A DNA stretch of 58,466 bases from positions 1 through 58,466 of the forward strand of contig NZ_KB912886.1 of NCBI RefSeq assembly GCF_000383875.1, in the 5' to 3' direction. How positions within the stretch are numbered: the first letter of the stretch is position 1; every line of letters begins with the position of its first letter. The translations under genes and the position numbers were made by a program. The notes under the pieces were generated by a model. That model ran no database searches. It was not told the DNA's origin and saw nothing but the letters and a program-made list of their open reading frames with translations. Below are positions 1 to 12,366 of the stretch, piece after piece. This DNA is from Caldibacillus debilis DSM 16016 (GTDB lineage Bacteria; Bacillota; Bacilli; Bacillales; Caldibacillaceae).

Positions 1-230
<230 letters not shown>

Positions 231-307
231 AAATTTATGCTCATCCGAAACTCAAAGGCGCTTTGTCTTGTTCAGTTTTCAAGGTTCAATCGAAACGCGA
301 CTTTTTT
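231..307 (-). promoter_or_regulatory. rrn leader segment
   Basis: Transcribed leader between the start site (about 300) and mature 16S. It contains CCTTGAAAACTGAACAA on the minus strand, a sequence typical of Bacillus rRNA leaders and spacers and linked to boxA-type antitermination. Confidence 0.6.
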
Positions 308-336
308 AATATAACACCCGGAATATTTTTTGTCAA
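308..336 (-). promoter_or_regulatory. rRNA operon promoter (sigma-A type)
   Basis: On the minus strand a perfect -35 TTGACA (331-336) is separated by 17 bp from TATATT (308-313), about 75 bp before mature 16S. Near-consensus elements fit a strong rRNA promoter. I could not identify a convincing second (tandem) promoter in the G+C-richer stretch 340-758, and I see no gene there. Confidence 0.8.
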
Positions 337-758
337 CACAAAAATTTATATTTCTTTTTCGCCCGAAATCAAAGGGGATCGAACCGGAAAAGAGCCTTCA
401 AGTTTTTCAGAAGTTTCTCCTTTGCCATTCATCTCCGGCCCCCCATTGCTTCCGTGCGTTTCCCTTTTTCCATGAGGAAAAGAAAATACCGATAATGGGC
501 CGCATGGTCCGGAAGCGCCGGGGCCGATTTTTGTCCGATTTCGCCGCTACAAGGGATCGTGACGGATTACAGCCGTAAAAATTTTTCCCGTTCCGCCTGA
601 TACGGCACGGTCCTGTGCCGGCGGCACAGAGTTGTTATTTCCCTTGCTTGGGAGGAACCGGAAACCGTCCGGCTCGCCCCGGACCCTTGAAAACATTCCG
701 TCGGAAATCTCCCCCGTCCGAAAAATGTCCCGTTTCCCGTTCCCTTCCCTGTTCCATT

Positions 759-1916
759 TCAATATTCTTCAATGATTTCTTCGATAAACAGATCTTTATG
801 GTTCTCCAGGGAAATGACCTCGTCGTTCTTCACCAGCTTTATGATCGGCCTCGTTAAATTTTTCGGATCAATAAACAGGATTTTTGCCACGTCCCCGTTG
901 GAAAGGAGGACGTGGGAATGGATGGAATATTGGGCAATATAGGACATGAAGGATTGCAAGATGGAAAGGTCGAATTTTCCGACCATATCATACATCATCA
1001 TTTCAATCGCTTTGAAGGGAGATACTTTGTCCTTGTAAGAACGGGCGCTGATCAGCGCATGGTAGACATCGGCAACGGCGATCATTTTCGCGTACGGGTG
1101 GATATTCTCCTTTTCCCCCATCGGGTAACCGCTTCCATCCAGCCTTTCATGATGCTGCAAAATCCCCATCTTCGCGCTGTTGGATAAGGAGGGCGTATCC
1201 TTCACCATCTTGTAACTGATAACCGGGTGTCTTTTTATTTCCGCGTAATCTTTTTCCGAAATCTCCTTGTTTAAGTAGATTTTCCGGTTCATTTTCGCCA
1301 TGCCGGCATCGCACAGGCAGCCGGCCAATGCGATCTGATAGCAATCCCCTTTTTTCATGTTCATTTTATGGGCGATATATCCGGTAATCAGGCCGACGGA
1401 GACGCAATGGTGGTAAATGTAATCGTTGCGCTCCACAAAATTTTGCAGCATCAACAATTTATTGGGATATTTCAGGAATTTCTCCAGCAGCGGAATGAAA
1501 AATTCCCGGATGGTCTGGATGTGAACCGGCAGCCCGTTCTGCCATTTCTCAAATTCCTTCTTGAACAATTGAACGCCGGTCAAATATTCCGCGAAAAGAT
1601 CCGTAGCGATGATCTTTCCGCCGTTTTTTTCCGATAAGGGGAGTTTTCTTCCGCTTTCCGCGGAATTTTTTGTTTTGTCGTTTTCGGGCCCGGCGGATTT
1701 CATTATTTCCGAAACCGTTTTTGCCGGAGGCTCTTTTTTCGGCCGTTCTTTGTTGTTCTCATCGACATGGACTTCCTCGATTAAAAACGCCTCCAAAACA
1801 TCGATAATCTGCCGGGTGACGACCGTGTTTTTCGGTACGATCGGCCTATTGCTCTTGCTGTAGACATCTTCGAGGATCCGGTACCCTTCCCGGAGCTGTT
1901 TAACCTTCCTCTTCAT
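759..1916 (-). CDS. HD-GYP domain protein with degenerate HD pair
   Basis: A 385-residue protein downstream of gyrA. Residues ~1-110 form an uncharacterised N-terminal region with a charged linker; residues ~160-360 match the HD-GYP fold of cyclic-di-GMP phosphodiesterases. HHE (255-257), GSGYP (261-265) and a second-shell HP (230) are present, but the defining HD pair reads Cys202-Asp203, so the first metal-ligand histidine is missing. The start ATG has AGGTGA 8 nt upstream. I infer a c-di-GMP-binding or otherwise altered protein rather than a standard hydrolase. The gene sits between gyrA and the 16S gene, apparently transcribed separately because a terminator follows gyrA. No signal peptide or membrane segment is seen. 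Confidence 0.8.
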   Translation of the reverse strand: MKRKVKQLREGYRILEDVYSKSNRPIVPKNTVVTRQIIDVLEAFLIEEVHVDENNKERPKKEPPAKTVSEIMKSAGPENDKTKNSAESGRKLPLSEKNGGKIIATDLFAEYLTGVQLFKKEFEKWQNGLPVHIQTIREFFIPLLEKFLKYPNKLLMLQNFVERNDYIYHHCVSVGLITGYIAHKMNMKKGDCYQIALAGCLCDAGMAKMNRKIYLNKEISEKDYAEIKRHPVISYKMVKDTPSLSNSAKMGILQHHERLDGSGYPMGEKENIHPYAKMIAVADVYHALISARSYKDKVSPFKAIEMMMYDMVGKFDLSILQSFMSYIAQYSIHSHVLLSNGDVAKILFIDPKNLTRPIIKLVKNDEVISLENHKDLFIEEIIEEY

Positions 1917-2041
1917 CTTCTTTTCACCTGAAATCCCTTGGTATATTTATATTTTAGCCAATTCCCAGGCGTTGTTCTATATCTTTTTGCAAAAGGTGTT
2001 CCTTTTTGTTGATATTTTTGAAAAATTCCGTCTCGCATGGA

Positions 2042-2081
2042 GAAAAAAACTGCCGAAGGAAGTACCGTCTTCCTCCGGCAG
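2042..2081 (-). terminator. Rho-independent terminator of gyrA
   Basis: On the minus strand CTGCCGGAGGAAG pairs with CTTCCTTCGGCAG across a 6-nt loop, followed by seven T residues. It ends the gyrBA transcript before the HD-GYP gene. Confidence 0.9.
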
Positions 2082-2136
2082 CCGTCCATGGCCGCGAAGG
2101 GGAAACAGGAGCGCCGCATCTTTTCCGTTCCGATCG

Positions 2137-4584
2137 TCACTCGCTCTCCGTTTCCTCTTCTTTTTCCACCTTCGCGAGGGCGGAAACATAGTCATTTTCT
2201 TCCAAGTTGATCAGCTTTACCCCCGATGCGATCCTGCCGGTTTGGGAAATATCGGAAACGGCCATGCGGATCAGGATCCCGCAGTTTGTAATGACCATGA
2301 CATCCTCATCTTCCTTGACCGCCATCATCGCCACCACGGGGCCGGTTTTTTCCACGATGTTATAGGTTTTTATTCCCTTTCCGCCCCTTCCCTGCAACCG
2401 GTATTTTTCCTGGTGGGTCCGTTTGCCGAACCCCTTTTTCGTCACGGATAACACATATTGGTCCTCTTCGATGATTTCCATGCCGATCACTTCATCGTCG
2501 CCGGACAGGGTGATCCCCTTCACCCCCGATGCGTTCCGTCCCATCGGCCGGACGTCCGTTTCCGGGAAACGGATGATCATTCCATTCTTCGTTCCGATCA
2601 GGATATCCTTTTTCCCGTCGGTCAACCGGACGGAAATCAGCTCGTCGCCTTCCCGGAGATGAATGGCGATCAAGCCGTTATTCCTGATATTCGTAAAATC
2701 GGACAGCGGCGAACGTTTGGAGATCCCGTGTTTCGTCGTGAAAAATAAATAGGATTGTCCGTCAATTTCCGAAACGGGGATGATCGCATTAATTTTCTCG
2801 TCTTTTCCGATCTCCAACAGGTTAATGACCGGGATTCCCTTGGCCGAACGCCCGTATTCCGGGATCCGGAAAGCCTTGAGCCGGTAAACTTTCCCCTTGT
2901 TCGTGAAGAACAAAACCGTATCGTGGGAAGAGGTGGTGATCATATGGGCGACGAAGTCGTCTTCGTTTGTCCCCATGCCTTGAATTCCCCGGCCGCCCCT
3001 CCTTTGGGAACGGTAGGCGGATATATCCGTCCGCTTGATATACCCCCGGTTGGTCAGGGTGATAATCACCTGTTCTTCCGGAATCAAATCTTCTTCTTCA
3101 ATGTCTTCGGCCGAACCTTGAACGATTTCCGTTCTCCTTTCGTCGCTGAAACGCTCCTTGATATCCAGCAGCTCTTCACGGATGATTTCGACGATCTTTT
3201 CCTCGTCGGACAATATCGCCTTCAAATGTTCAATGGTTTTGATCAGTTCCTGGTATTCCTCTTCGATCTTCTCCCTTTCCAGGCCCGTCAAACGCTGCAG
3301 GCGCATGTCCAAAATCGCCTGGGCTTGTTTTTCTGACAAGCTGAAGCGTTCCATCAAAGCCGGTTTGGCAATCTCGGCGGTTTTCGAGCTGCGGATGATC
3401 CGGATGACTTCGTCGATATGGCCGAGGGCGATCCTCAACCCTTCCAAAATATGCGCCCTCGCCTCCGCTTTGCGCAAATCGTATTCCGTCCGGCGGCGTA
3501 TAATTTCCTTTTGATGCTCCAAATAATAATGCAAGACTTGTTTTAAATTTAATACTTTCGGCTGCCCGTTTACGAGGGCGAGCATGTTCACGCCGAAGGT
3601 CGTTTGCATGGCGGTATGTTTGTACAAATTGTTCAGGATCACCTTCGCGTTGGCGTCCCGGCGGATCTCCATCACAATCCTTAAACCTTGCCGGTCGGAC
3701 TCGTCCCTTAACGCGGTAATCCCGTCGATCTTTTTTTCGCGGACAAGCTCGGCGATTTTCTCGATCAGTTTGGCCTTATTGACCTGGTACGGGATTTCCG
3801 TCACGACGATCGATTGTTTTCCGTTGTCCGATTCCTCGATGACGGCCCTCGCCCGCAGGGTGATGGCCCCCTTGCCCGTTTCATAGGCCTTCCGGATCCC
3901 GCTTTTACCGACGATGATTCCCGCCGTCGGGAAATCGGGACCGGGGATATACCGCATCAATTCCTGGACGGTGATCTCCGGGTTTTTGCTCAACGCGATG
4001 ATCCCGTCGATCACTTCCCCGAGATGATGGGGCGGAATGTTGGTCGCCATGCCCACGGCGATTCCGGAAGCGCCGTTGACCAGCAAGTTGGGAAAACGTG
4101 CGGGCAAAACGACCGGCTCCTTCTCTTGGCCGTCGTAGTTATCCTGGTAATCGATCGTGTCTTTATTGATGTCCCGCAGCATTTCCATGGCGATTTTCGA
4201 CATTCTCGCCTCGGTGTAACGCATGGCCGCCGCCGAATCCCCGTCAATGGAACCGAAGTTGCCGTGGCCGTCCACCAGCATATACCGGTAAGTGAAATCC
4301 TGAGCCATGCGCACCATCGTTTCATAAACGGCGGCGTCACCGTGGGGATGGTATTTGCCGATAACATCACCGACGATGCGGGCGCTCTTTTTATACGGTT
4401 TGTCCGCGGTTATTCCCAGTTCGTTCATCGCATACAGGATCCTGCGATGAACGGGCTTCAGCCCGTCCCGCACATCCGGCAAAGCCCTCGACACGATGAC
4501 GCTCATCGCGTAATCCAAAAACGAAGTGCGCATCTCGCTGCTTATGTTCACTTCTTTAATATTGGAACTCGGTGTTTCAGCCAT
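2137..4584 (-). CDS. gyrA: DNA gyrase subunit A
   Basis: An 815-residue GyrA, the breakage-reunion subunit of the A2B2 gyrase that introduces negative supercoils. The winged-helix/tower region carries catalytic Tyr123 in the context [11 protein letters not shown], and the C-terminal pinwheel carries the GyrA box QRRGGRG (about residue 530). AAGGAGG precedes the ATG. The quinolone-resistance-determining region reads [10 protein letters not shown]: residue 84, equivalent to E. coli Ser83, is alanine rather than the serine usual in Bacillus, while the acidic residue at E. coli position 87 is kept (Glu88). Lies 71 bp downstream of gyrB, so co-transcribed, and followed by a strong terminator. The call is certain. 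Confidence 0.99.
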   Translation of the reverse strand: MAETPSSNIKEVNISSEMRTSFLDYAMSVIVSRALPDVRDGLKPVHRRILYAMNELGITADKPYKKSARIVGDVIGKYHPHGDAAVYETMVRMAQDFTYRYMLVDGHGNFGSIDGDSAAAMRYTEARMSKIAMEMLRDINKDTIDYQDNYDGQEKEPVVLPARFPNLLVNGASGIAVGMATNIPPHHLGEVIDGIIALSKNPEITVQELMRYIPGPDFPTAGIIVGKSGIRKAYETGKGAITLRARAVIEESDNGKQSIVVTEIPYQVNKAKLIEKIAELVREKKIDGITALRDESDRQGLRIVMEIRRDANAKVILNNLYKHTAMQTTFGVNMLALVNGQPKVLNLKQVLHYYLEHQKEIIRRRTEYDLRKAEARAHILEGLRIALGHIDEVIRIIRSSKTAEIAKPALMERFSLSEKQAQAILDMRLQRLTGLEREKIEEEYQELIKTIEHLKAILSDEEKIVEIIREELLDIKERFSDERRTEIVQGSAEDIEEEDLIPEEQVIITLTNRGYIKRTDISAYRSQRRGGRGIQGMGTNEDDFVAHMITTSSHDTVLFFTNKGKVYRLKAFRIPEYGRSAKGIPVINLLEIGKDEKINAIIPVSEIDGQSYLFFTTKHGISKRSPLSDFTNIRNNGLIAIHLREGDELISVRLTDGKKDILIGTKNGMIIRFPETDVRPMGRNASGVKGITLSGDDEVIGMEIIEEDQYVLSVTKKGFGKRTHQEKYRLQGRGGKGIKTYNIVEKTGPVVAMMAVKEDEDVMVITNCGILIRMAVSDISQTGRIASGVKLINLEENDYVSALAKVEKEEETESE

Positions 4585-4655
4585 TTCCTGCTACCTCCTT
4601 GCCCGGAAAGCCGGACCGTTCCGCCGCCATGGAAACCTTTTTCCGGGCGAAAATA

Positions 4656-6620
<1,965 letters not shown>

Positions 6621-6694
6621 TCAACGATGTTGCCCCCTTTTCGGGAGAACGTAATATCGGGATCGGAAATGCCGGGGAAAATCCGGGATCCAAG

Positions 6695-7810
6695 TTATTC
6701 TTTTGCGATTTTCCCGTTTGAGACAATAAAAAAATAAGCGTCTTTTAAGGCTTGGTGGTCAATTCCGTCAATTCCGGTGGCGGTGATGAATGTTTGAACC
6801 TTTCCCGAGATCGTCGTCAACAAAAGGGATTTCCGGAAATCATCCAGTTCCGACAACACGTCGTCCAACAATAAAACCGGATATTCTCCGATTTCCGAAC
6901 GGATGAGATCGATTTCCGCCAATTTCAGCGAGAGGGCGGCGGTCCGCTGCTGCCCCTGGGAACCGTAAGTTTGGACTTCCCGGCCGTTTACGCAAAAGAT
7001 CAAATCGTCCCTGTGGGGACCGTAGAGGGTCGAACCCCGTTCGATCTCCTTGTTTTTTCCCTTTTCGAATTTTTCCTGGTATTTATTAATCATTGTTGTC
7101 AAATCGTCTTCTTCCGATACGTCGGCCGAAGAGCAATAACGGATCGTAAGGCGCTCTTTTCCGCTGGTAATGGACGAGTGGATGTCCGTCGCCCATTTTT
7201 CCAGGCTTTGCAAAAATTCGAAGCGGCGCCGTACGACTTTCGCGGCCAGTTGAATCAGCTGTTCCGTATAAATTTCCAAAAGATGGCCGTCCGCCTGTCT
7301 CTTTCCTTGCAGCATCTTCAAATATTGGTTCCGTTGCCGCAATATTTTTTGATATTGGCTGATTTCGTACAAATAGACGGGGGAAATTTGCCCGATCTCC
7401 ATGTCCAAGAAACGTCTCCGTACAAGCGGGCTTCCCTTTACGATGTTCAAGTCTTCCGGAGCAAACAGGACCACGTTCATATTGCCGACGTATTGGCTTA
7501 AACGGCGCTGCTCCAAATGATTGCATTTGGCGATTTTTCCCTTTTTTGAGATGATGATCTCCAGCGGCAAAAGGGAATGCTGTTTATATACTCTTCCTTC
7601 TATTTTAGCATAATCTTTTTCCCATTGGATAAGTTCTTTATCATTCGCGGTCCGGTGGGATTTGGCCATCGCCAGTACATAGATGGCTTCAAGAAAATTC
7701 GTTTTTCCCTGGGCGTTTTCCCCGATGATCACATGGATGCCTTCCGCCAACGGCATCGACAGCTGATCGTAATTGCGAAAATTTTTTAATTGGATCTCTT
7801 GGATATGCAT
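6695..7810 (-). CDS. recF: DNA replication and repair protein RecF
   Basis: A 371-residue RecF, an SMC-like ATPase that helps load RecA onto SSB-coated gaps together with RecO and RecR. Walker A GENAQGKT is at residues ~30-37. The signature and Walker B region reads [12 protein letters not shown] near residue 315, and the family block [16 protein letters not shown] is intact. Its start lies 7 bp after the yaaA stop, indicating translational coupling. Length and ends agree with other Bacillaceae RecF proteins. Confidence 0.98.
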   Translation of the reverse strand: MHIQEIQLKNFRNYDQLSMPLAEGIHVIIGENAQGKTNFLEAIYVLAMAKSHRTANDKELIQWEKDYAKIEGRVYKQHSLLPLEIIISKKGKIAKCNHLEQRRLSQYVGNMNVVLFAPEDLNIVKGSPLVRRRFLDMEIGQISPVYLYEISQYQKILRQRNQYLKMLQGKRQADGHLLEIYTEQLIQLAAKVVRRRFEFLQSLEKWATDIHSSITSGKERLTIRYCSSADVSEEDDLTTMINKYQEKFEKGKNKEIERGSTLYGPHRDDLIFCVNGREVQTYGSQGQQRTAALSLKLAEIDLIRSEIGEYPVLLLDDVLSELDDFRKSLLLTTISGKVQTFITATGIDGIDHQALKDAYFFIVSNGKIAKE

Positions 7811-7817
7811 GAATCAA

Positions 7818-8042
7818 TCATTCACCCGCTGAACGTTTTATGAAAAATTTGCCGCTTCCGGGAACGAAAACTTCGTCGCCGTCCCTCAATTTCCGTCCCC
7901 TTCTCGTTTCCCTTTCCCCGTTGACGTACACTTCCTCCGTTTGCAGGAAACGTTTCGCCGCCCCACCGGTGGAAATCAAATCCGTGAGTTTTAAAAACTG
8001 GCCGAGGGTAATATATTCCGTATCGATGTTCACTGTCTTCAT
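7818..8042 (-). CDS. yaaA: S4 domain protein YaaA
   Basis: A 74-residue S4-domain RNA-binding protein, the small gene found between dnaN and recF in Bacillaceae. The core reads ITLGQFLKLTDL, GGAAKRFL and RRGRKLRDGDEV. An in-frame ATG 36 nt upstream (8078) has no ribosome site. The ATG at 8042 follows AAAGGAAA and aligns with the B. subtilis start (IDTEYITLGQFLK after a short leader), so I choose it. In B. subtilis YaaA has been implicated in large ribosomal subunit assembly. It is tightly coupled to recF downstream. Confidence 0.9.
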   Translation of the reverse strand: MKTVNIDTEYITLGQFLKLTDLISTGGAAKRFLQTEEVYVNGERETRRGRKLRDGDEVFVPGSGKFFIKRSAGE

Positions 8043-8385
8043 CGTTTTCGGGTTTCCTTTCGCCGTATTTTTTCCCATATCTTAATTTTACTAAAATTTT
8101 TGTGAGAAACAAAGGCGGCTTCCCTTCCGCAAACGCCCCGCTTCTTCGGCATGGCTTCCGCGGACCTATTTCCGTTTTTTGCGTGCTGCCAACATCTGAA
8201 CAACGGAGCCTTCCCGTTTTTGGTCAAAAACGTTTTCGGACAAAAACCGGGATCAACCGTCCTTCCCGTTTCCTTGACCGGCTGGCTCCGCTTTGCCGTT
8301 GTCCGCGAGAAACAGGGGTTTCCCGCTCCTTCCTTTACCTGGCAGAAAGGCGGAGAACCGGGAACGTTCATGCAAGCCGCTTCCG
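8043..8385. other. dnaN-yaaA spacer without a gene
   Basis: About 340 bp of G+C-rich DNA between the dnaN terminator and yaaA, unusually long for this gene pair. Open frames here have no ribosome site or recognisable domain. On the minus strand TTGTTT and TAAAAT, 16 bp apart just upstream of yaaA, could form a promoter for yaaA-recF; this is a weak call. Confidence 0.4.
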
Positions 8386-8433
8386 AAAAAGAAAAGGGGC
8401 GTCCCGAGCCGGAATCCGGCCGGAAAACACCCC
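8386..8433 (-). terminator. Rho-independent terminator of dnaN
   Basis: On the minus strand GGGGTGT pairs with ACGCCCC around a smaller CCGG-rich inner stem, followed by TTTTCTTTTT. It begins about 20 bp after the dnaN stop and separates dnaA-dnaN from yaaA-recF-gyrBA. Confidence 0.75.
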
Positions 8434-8452
8434 GAAGCGGCGGACGGGCCGA

Positions 8453-9595
8453 TTAAAAGGTGCGGACGGGAAGCAAGAGCTGTACGAGCGAATCGTCATC
8501 GTTGGTTTTGATGACAAAGGGACGCATCGCACCGGTGAAGTAAATCGTCAATTCCGTCCCGTCCGCAGCCCGCAAGGCGTCCATCATATACAAGGCGTTG
8601 AAGGAAATTTTAATGTCTTCCCCTTCCATGGACAGGCTCCTGATCTTTTCCACCACCTTGCCGACTTCCGGGGTATAGGAGGAAATTTCGACGGTATTTT
8701 GATCCACCGTTGAAAATTTGATCACGTTGTTTTTGGCCTCCCGGGCGAGAAGGGAAGCCCGGTCCACCGCCCCGTAATATTCCTTGGCGTCCAACTTGAC
8801 GACGGTTTTGCTGTCCGTCGGGATCAGCCGGGAAGTGTCGGGATAATTTCCTTCAAGCAGCCTCGATAAAAACAGCATATTCTTCGCTTTAAAGAGGATA
8901 TGGTTGCCGGTGATGACAATTTCCACCTGATCCCTCGAATCGTCGAGAATTTTTACGAGTTCGTTCAGGCTTTTCCCGGGGATGACGATGTTATAGACTT
9001 TGTCGCCGCCGGATGAGGAATTCAACGGCACCTTTTTCATGGCGAGACGATGGCTGTCCGTCGCCACGGCCGTCAATTGATTGTTTTCGATTTTCCAATT
9101 GACGCCCGTCAGAATCGGGCGGGTCTCCGATGTGGAAACGGCGAAAACCGTTTGCCGGATCAAAGTTTTTAACAGGTCCGCCGGAAGGGTGAAGGCCCCG
9201 TCCTCGGAGATCTTCGGAAGCCGCGGGTATTCCTCCGCATCCAGGCCGTTTAAATTATATTCGATGTTCCCGGAGCGGATGATCGTTTTGAAGTGATCCA
9301 CCACTTCAAGATCGATCACCGATTCCGGGAGCTTTCTGACGATTTCGCTGAAAAAGCGGGCCGGCAGGACGATCGCTCCCGGTTCGATGATCTCCGCGTT
9401 TTCCTTGTCTTCCTCTTCCGCAGGGATGAACGATTCGATGGAGATGTCGGAATCGCTGGCCGTCAGTTTAATGCCTGCTTTATCCGCCTCAATTTTGATG
9501 CCGGTAAGGATGGGAATGGTGGTGCGGGTGGCCACCGCTTTCAGCACATCCTGGATGGCGGCCGTCAACCGATCCTTCTGGGTAAAAAATTTCAT
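8453..9595 (-). CDS. dnaN: DNA polymerase III beta sliding clamp
   Basis: A 380-residue beta clamp, the ring that tethers the replicative polymerases to DNA. Three clamp folds are covered; family blocks include QDVLKAVATRTTIPILTGIK near the N-terminus, TDSHRLAMKK in the middle and the C-terminal LLPVRTF that helps form the partner-binding pocket. An in-frame ATG lies 15 nt upstream, but GGAGG stands 8 nt before the ATG at 9595 and that start matches MKF- in B. subtilis. It is second in the dnaA-dnaN operon, with 170 bp of origin DNA between them. Confidence 0.98.
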   Translation of the reverse strand: MKFFTQKDRLTAAIQDVLKAVATRTTIPILTGIKIEADKAGIKLTASDSDISIESFIPAEEEDKENAEIIEPGAIVLPARFFSEIVRKLPESVIDLEVVDHFKTIIRSGNIEYNLNGLDAEEYPRLPKISEDGAFTLPADLLKTLIRQTVFAVSTSETRPILTGVNWKIENNQLTAVATDSHRLAMKKVPLNSSSGGDKVYNIVIPGKSLNELVKILDDSRDQVEIVITGNHILFKAKNMLFLSRLLEGNYPDTSRLIPTDSKTVVKLDAKEYYGAVDRASLLAREAKNNVIKFSTVDQNTVEISSYTPEVGKVVEKIRSLSMEGEDIKISFNALYMMDALRAADGTELTIYFTGAMRPFVIKTNDDDSLVQLLLPVRTF

Positions 9596-9765
9596 TGGCA
9601 TATCCTCCAATATTTATTAATAAAATAATAAGATCAAGACATTAACAGCAGTAATATGGGGTGTGGATATGTGGATAACCTTCCGCGACAGGGAAAAAAT
9701 ACAGTCTGTCCACATGTGGACAAACTGTGCATCAATGACCGGAGTTATTCACAGTGTTCACAGCC
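9596..9765. other. oriC: oriC part 2: DNA unwinding element and DnaA boxes
   Basis: The dnaA-dnaN spacer. DnaA boxes TTATTCACA (9745-9753) and TGTGGATAA (9670-9678), a near-match TGTGGATAT (9662-9670), and a 16-bp palindrome TGTCCACATGTGGACA (9707-9722) made of two box-like halves are visible. They are followed by an AT-rich tract (about 9608-9635) next to dnaN. This matches the B. subtilis incC layout, where unwinding starts between dnaA and dnaN. The exact unwinding point is inferred. Confidence 0.85.
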
Positions 9766-11106
9766 TTAACGGATCAGCTTGTTTTTGATTTCTTCCAATT
9801 GCTTCAGAAACAGGGGATCTTCCTGAATGAGTTTGGAGATTTTTTCATGGGCGTGGATGACCGTCGTATGATCCCTTCCCCCGAATTCTTCCCCGATTTT
9901 CGGCAAGGAAAAGTCCGTCAGTTCCCTGGCCAGGTACATGGCGATTTGCCTCGGGAAAGCCACCGACTTTGTCCGTTTCTTTGCCTTGAAGTCTTCCAGC
10001 TTCAGTCCGAAATATTCCCCGACCGCTTTTTGAATGTCTTGAATGGTCAGGACGTTCGGTTTGGAAGCCGGGATGATGTCTTTTAAGGCTTCGGCCGCCA
10101 ATTCGGCGGTTATATCTTTGTTTTCCAAGGAAGAATAGGCAACGACCCGGATCAATGCCCCTTCCAGCTCGCGGATGTTGGAATCGATCTGATTGGCGAT
10201 ATAAATCATCACTTCGTTGGGAATGTCGAGTCCTTCCGCTTTCGCCTTTTTGCGGAGGATGGCGATCCTCGTCTCCAGATCGGGAGGGGTTATGTCGGTA
10301 ATGAGCCCCCATTCGAACCGCGACCGCAATCGGTCTTCCAGCGTCGGGATTTCCTTGGGGGGACGGTCGCTGGAAATTACGATCTGCTTGCTTTCCTCAT
10401 GCAGCGTATTGAAGGTGTGGAAAAATTCTTCCTGCGTCGATTCCTTTCCCGCCAAAAACTGGATGTCGTCGATGAGAAGGATGTCGACGTTCCGGTATTT
10501 GTTGCGGAAATCATCCGCCCGGTTGTCACGGATGGCGTTGATAAACTCGTTCGTAAATTTTTCCGAGGATATATAGACGACTTTTGCCGACGGATTATGC
10601 TCAAGGATATAGTGGCCGATTGCGTGCATCAAATGGGTTTTCCCCAATCCGACGCCACCGTATATGAACAGGGGATTGTACGCTTTCGCAGGGGCTTCCG
10701 CAACTGCTAAGGAGGCGGCATGGGCGAAGCGGTTGCCTGAACCGATCACGAACGTGTCAAAGGTGTATTTCGGATTGAGCATCGTCTGATAGTTTTCCGT
10801 CTGCTGGGCCTTTTTCCTGTTTATGGCGGTGCTGGCCGTTTCCTGATCCTCCGTATGGGCATCCGGGATGACAAATTTCAATTCCATTTCCGCACCGGTT
10901 AATTCGTGGATGATTTTCGCCAAGATTTGAGAATAATTGCCTTCCAGCCAATCCCGGGCAAATTCGTTCGGGGCCTCGACGATCAAAGTTTTTCCTTGAA
11001 GGGAAATGGCTTTCGTCGATTTTAACCATGTTTCGAAGCTCGGCTTGCTGATTTTCTTCTCGATAACCGCCAAGGTTTTCCCCCAGAGGTCGTCAATGCT
11101 TTCCAA
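9766..11106 (-). CDS. dnaA: Chromosomal replication initiator DnaA
   Basis: A 446-residue DnaA. Domain I is at residues 1-80, followed by a short linker and the AAA+ domain III with Walker [10 protein letters not shown] (150-158), Walker [11 protein letters not shown] and sensor motifs. C-terminal domain IV carries the DnaA-box reading signature [12 protein letters not shown]. The start codon is TTG, with GGGAGG 8 nt upstream, and the N-terminus then aligns with B. subtilis DnaA, which I recall also uses TTG. Origin DNA lies on both sides, so the gene can be autoregulated through the upstream DnaA boxes. Confidence 0.99.
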   Translation of the reverse strand: MESIDDLWGKTLAVIEKKISKPSFETWLKSTKAISLQGKTLIVEAPNEFARDWLEGNYSQILAKIIHELTGAEMELKFVIPDAHTEDQETASTAINRKKAQQTENYQTMLNPKYTFDTFVIGSGNRFAHAASLAVAEAPAKAYNPLFIYGGVGLGKTHLMHAIGHYILEHNPSAKVVYISSEKFTNEFINAIRDNRADDFRNKYRNVDILLIDDIQFLAGKESTQEEFFHTFNTLHEESKQIVISSDRPPKEIPTLEDRLRSRFEWGLITDITPPDLETRIAILRKKAKAEGLDIPNEVMIYIANQIDSNIRELEGALIRVVAYSSLENKDITAELAAEALKDIIPASKPNVLTIQDIQKAVGEYFGLKLEDFKAKKRTKSVAFPRQIAMYLARELTDFSLPKIGEEFGGRDHTTVIHAHEKISKLIQEDPLFLKQLEEIKNKLIR

Positions 11107-11500
11107 TCGGCTTCCCTCCCCGCCTGCTTATGTTCCTACAGGTTGGAATATTTTTTGCGAATCATAGTAGAATAAATAAAGAAAGGATAATGACAAAATC
11201 CACAGATTGTGGACAAGTTTTTACACAACCCCTGAATATTTTATTCACATGTTATTCACAAACTGTGGATAAACCCCGTCCTGTGGATAATTATCCAAAG
11301 GGAAAACACATTTCATCATATCAAAAAATACTAGAATTCGCAATGCGTGGAGGGAAATATCCACAATATCATCAGGCGGTGGATATAAAGTTATTCACAG
11401 GGCTGAATTTATGAAAAAATTGTCGATAACTTGTGAGTAAATCCGGGAACCCTGTCGAAAATTATCCACAATTTTATCCGGAAACCGGGCAGTTCCGGCA
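11107..11500. other. oriC: oriC part 1: DnaA-box cluster upstream of dnaA
   Basis: Box matches on either strand: TTATTCACA (11241, 11252, 11391), TGTGGATAA (11264, 11282), TTATCCACA (11462), TGTGGACAA (11208), ATATCCACA (11357) and the weaker TTATCCAAA (11291). This is the incAB-type cluster of a bipartite Bacillus origin and also the dnaA regulatory region. Confidence 0.93.
11169..11196 (-). promoter_or_regulatory. Candidate dnaA promoter
   Basis: On the minus strand TTGTCA (11191-11196), a 16-bp spacer and TATTCT (11169-11174) lie about 65 bp before the dnaA start, just inside the nearest DnaA box (11208-11216). The position suits autoregulation; the match to consensus is moderate. Confidence 0.45.
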
Positions 11501-11522
11501 GCCGCGGAAGGTTCGGTCCGTG

Positions 11523-11552
11523 TTGACAGTAGCCGAAAAATGCGGCTATAAT
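11523..11552 (+). promoter_or_regulatory. rpmH promoter
   Basis: Perfect TTGACA (11523-11528) and TATAAT (11547-11552) with an 18-bp spacer, 57 bp before rpmH. Confidence 0.9.
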
Positions 11553-11609
11553 GATAAGGACTTTTTTTGAACTGTTTTCCTCAATGGCTCAAACGGGGAG
11601 GTGTCATAG

Positions 11610-11744
11610 ATGAAAAGGACGTATCAACCGAATAAACGGAAGAGAAGCAAAGTGCACGGTTTCCGTGCGCGGATGAGCACGAAAAACGGTCGTAAGGTTT
11701 TGGCACGCCGCCGCCGCAAAGGCAGAAAAGTATTGTCCGCATAG
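11610..11744 (+). CDS. rpmH: 50S ribosomal protein L34
   Basis: A 44-residue, very basic L34 ([18 protein letters not shown] at its N-terminus), a late-binding protein of the large ribosomal subunit. GGGGAGG precedes the ATG. It follows the strong promoter at 11523 and is the first gene on the rightward side of the origin, with rnpA next. A hairpin with a T run directly behind the stop codon suggests that only part of the transcripts reach rnpA. Confidence 0.99.
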   Translation: MKRTYQPNKRKRSKVHGFRARMSTKNGRKVLARRRRKGRKVLSA

Positions 11745-11770
11745 GCCACTGAAGTTCAGTGGTCTTTTTT
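11744..11770 (+). terminator. Terminator/attenuator between rpmH and rnpA
   Basis: GGCCACTG pairs with CAGTGGTC across a short AAGTT loop, followed by six T residues. It starts at the last base of the rpmH stop codon and would lower rnpA expression relative to rpmH. Confidence 0.8.
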
Positions 11771-11823
11771 AAAACGGGGAGATTCCAGGCAGGGCCAGAT
11801 GTCAACGAAGCAGGTGCATACCG

Positions 11824-12186
11824 ATGAAAAAGAAGTACCGGATCAAAAAGAGCGGGGAATTCCAGGAAGTTTTCCAGCGGGGAAAGTCCTTTGCCAACCG
11901 CCAGTTCATCATATACAAACTGGAGAAAGAGAACCAGGATCATTTCAGGATCGGGATTTCCGTCAGCAAAAAAATCGGGAAAGCGGTGACGCGGAACCGG
12001 GTGAAGCGGTTGGTGCGGGAAGTTTTCAAGGAATTAAAGAATGAGCTCCCGCCGAACGCCGATTTCGTCGTCATCGCCAGAAAGCCGGCGGCGGACATGA
12101 AATACGAGGAGGTCAAAAAAAGCCTCCTTCATGTTTTGAAAATTGCAAAAGCGTTGAACCGGAACGGCGGCAAGGATAAAAGTTGA
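11824..12186 (+). CDS. rnpA: Ribonuclease P protein component
   Basis: A 120-residue protein cofactor of RNase P, which binds the catalytic RNA and the 5' leader of pre-tRNA. The RNR signature reads [13 protein letters not shown] at about residues 58-70, preceded by the [12 protein letters not shown] strand. AGGTG precedes the ATG. The C-terminal tail is rich in Lys and Asn and slightly variable, as usual for the family. Confidence 0.98.
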   Translation: MKKKYRIKKSGEFQEVFQRGKSFANRQFIIYKLEKENQDHFRIGISVSKKIGKAVTRNRVKRLVREVFKELKNELPPNADFVVIARKPAADMKYEEVKKSLLHVLKIAKALNRNGGKDKS

Positions 12187-12366
12187 AAGATCCGGCGGAA
12201 AATTCAACGTTTCTGCGAAAAAGCCGATCGGCAGGAAGGAAAAAGGGAAGAAAATTGTGGTAAAATTTTTATAAAACGGGTTAATCTGAAAACGGGATCT
12301 CGCTTTGCCGGAAATTTCACGGATGAATGAAGAATCTAAGGTCTGATATGGGAGGATACCTGTTAA

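Noticed and set aside
2553-2570. GTTTCCGGGAAAC as a Noc site in gyrA
   Set aside because: One base shorter at the centre than the 14-bp Noc palindrome, so half-site spacing is wrong.
8102-8713. Long plus-strand open frame over the dnaN end and the spacer
   Set aside because: It runs antisense through dnaN, has no ribosome site, and exists because G+C-rich DNA has few stops.
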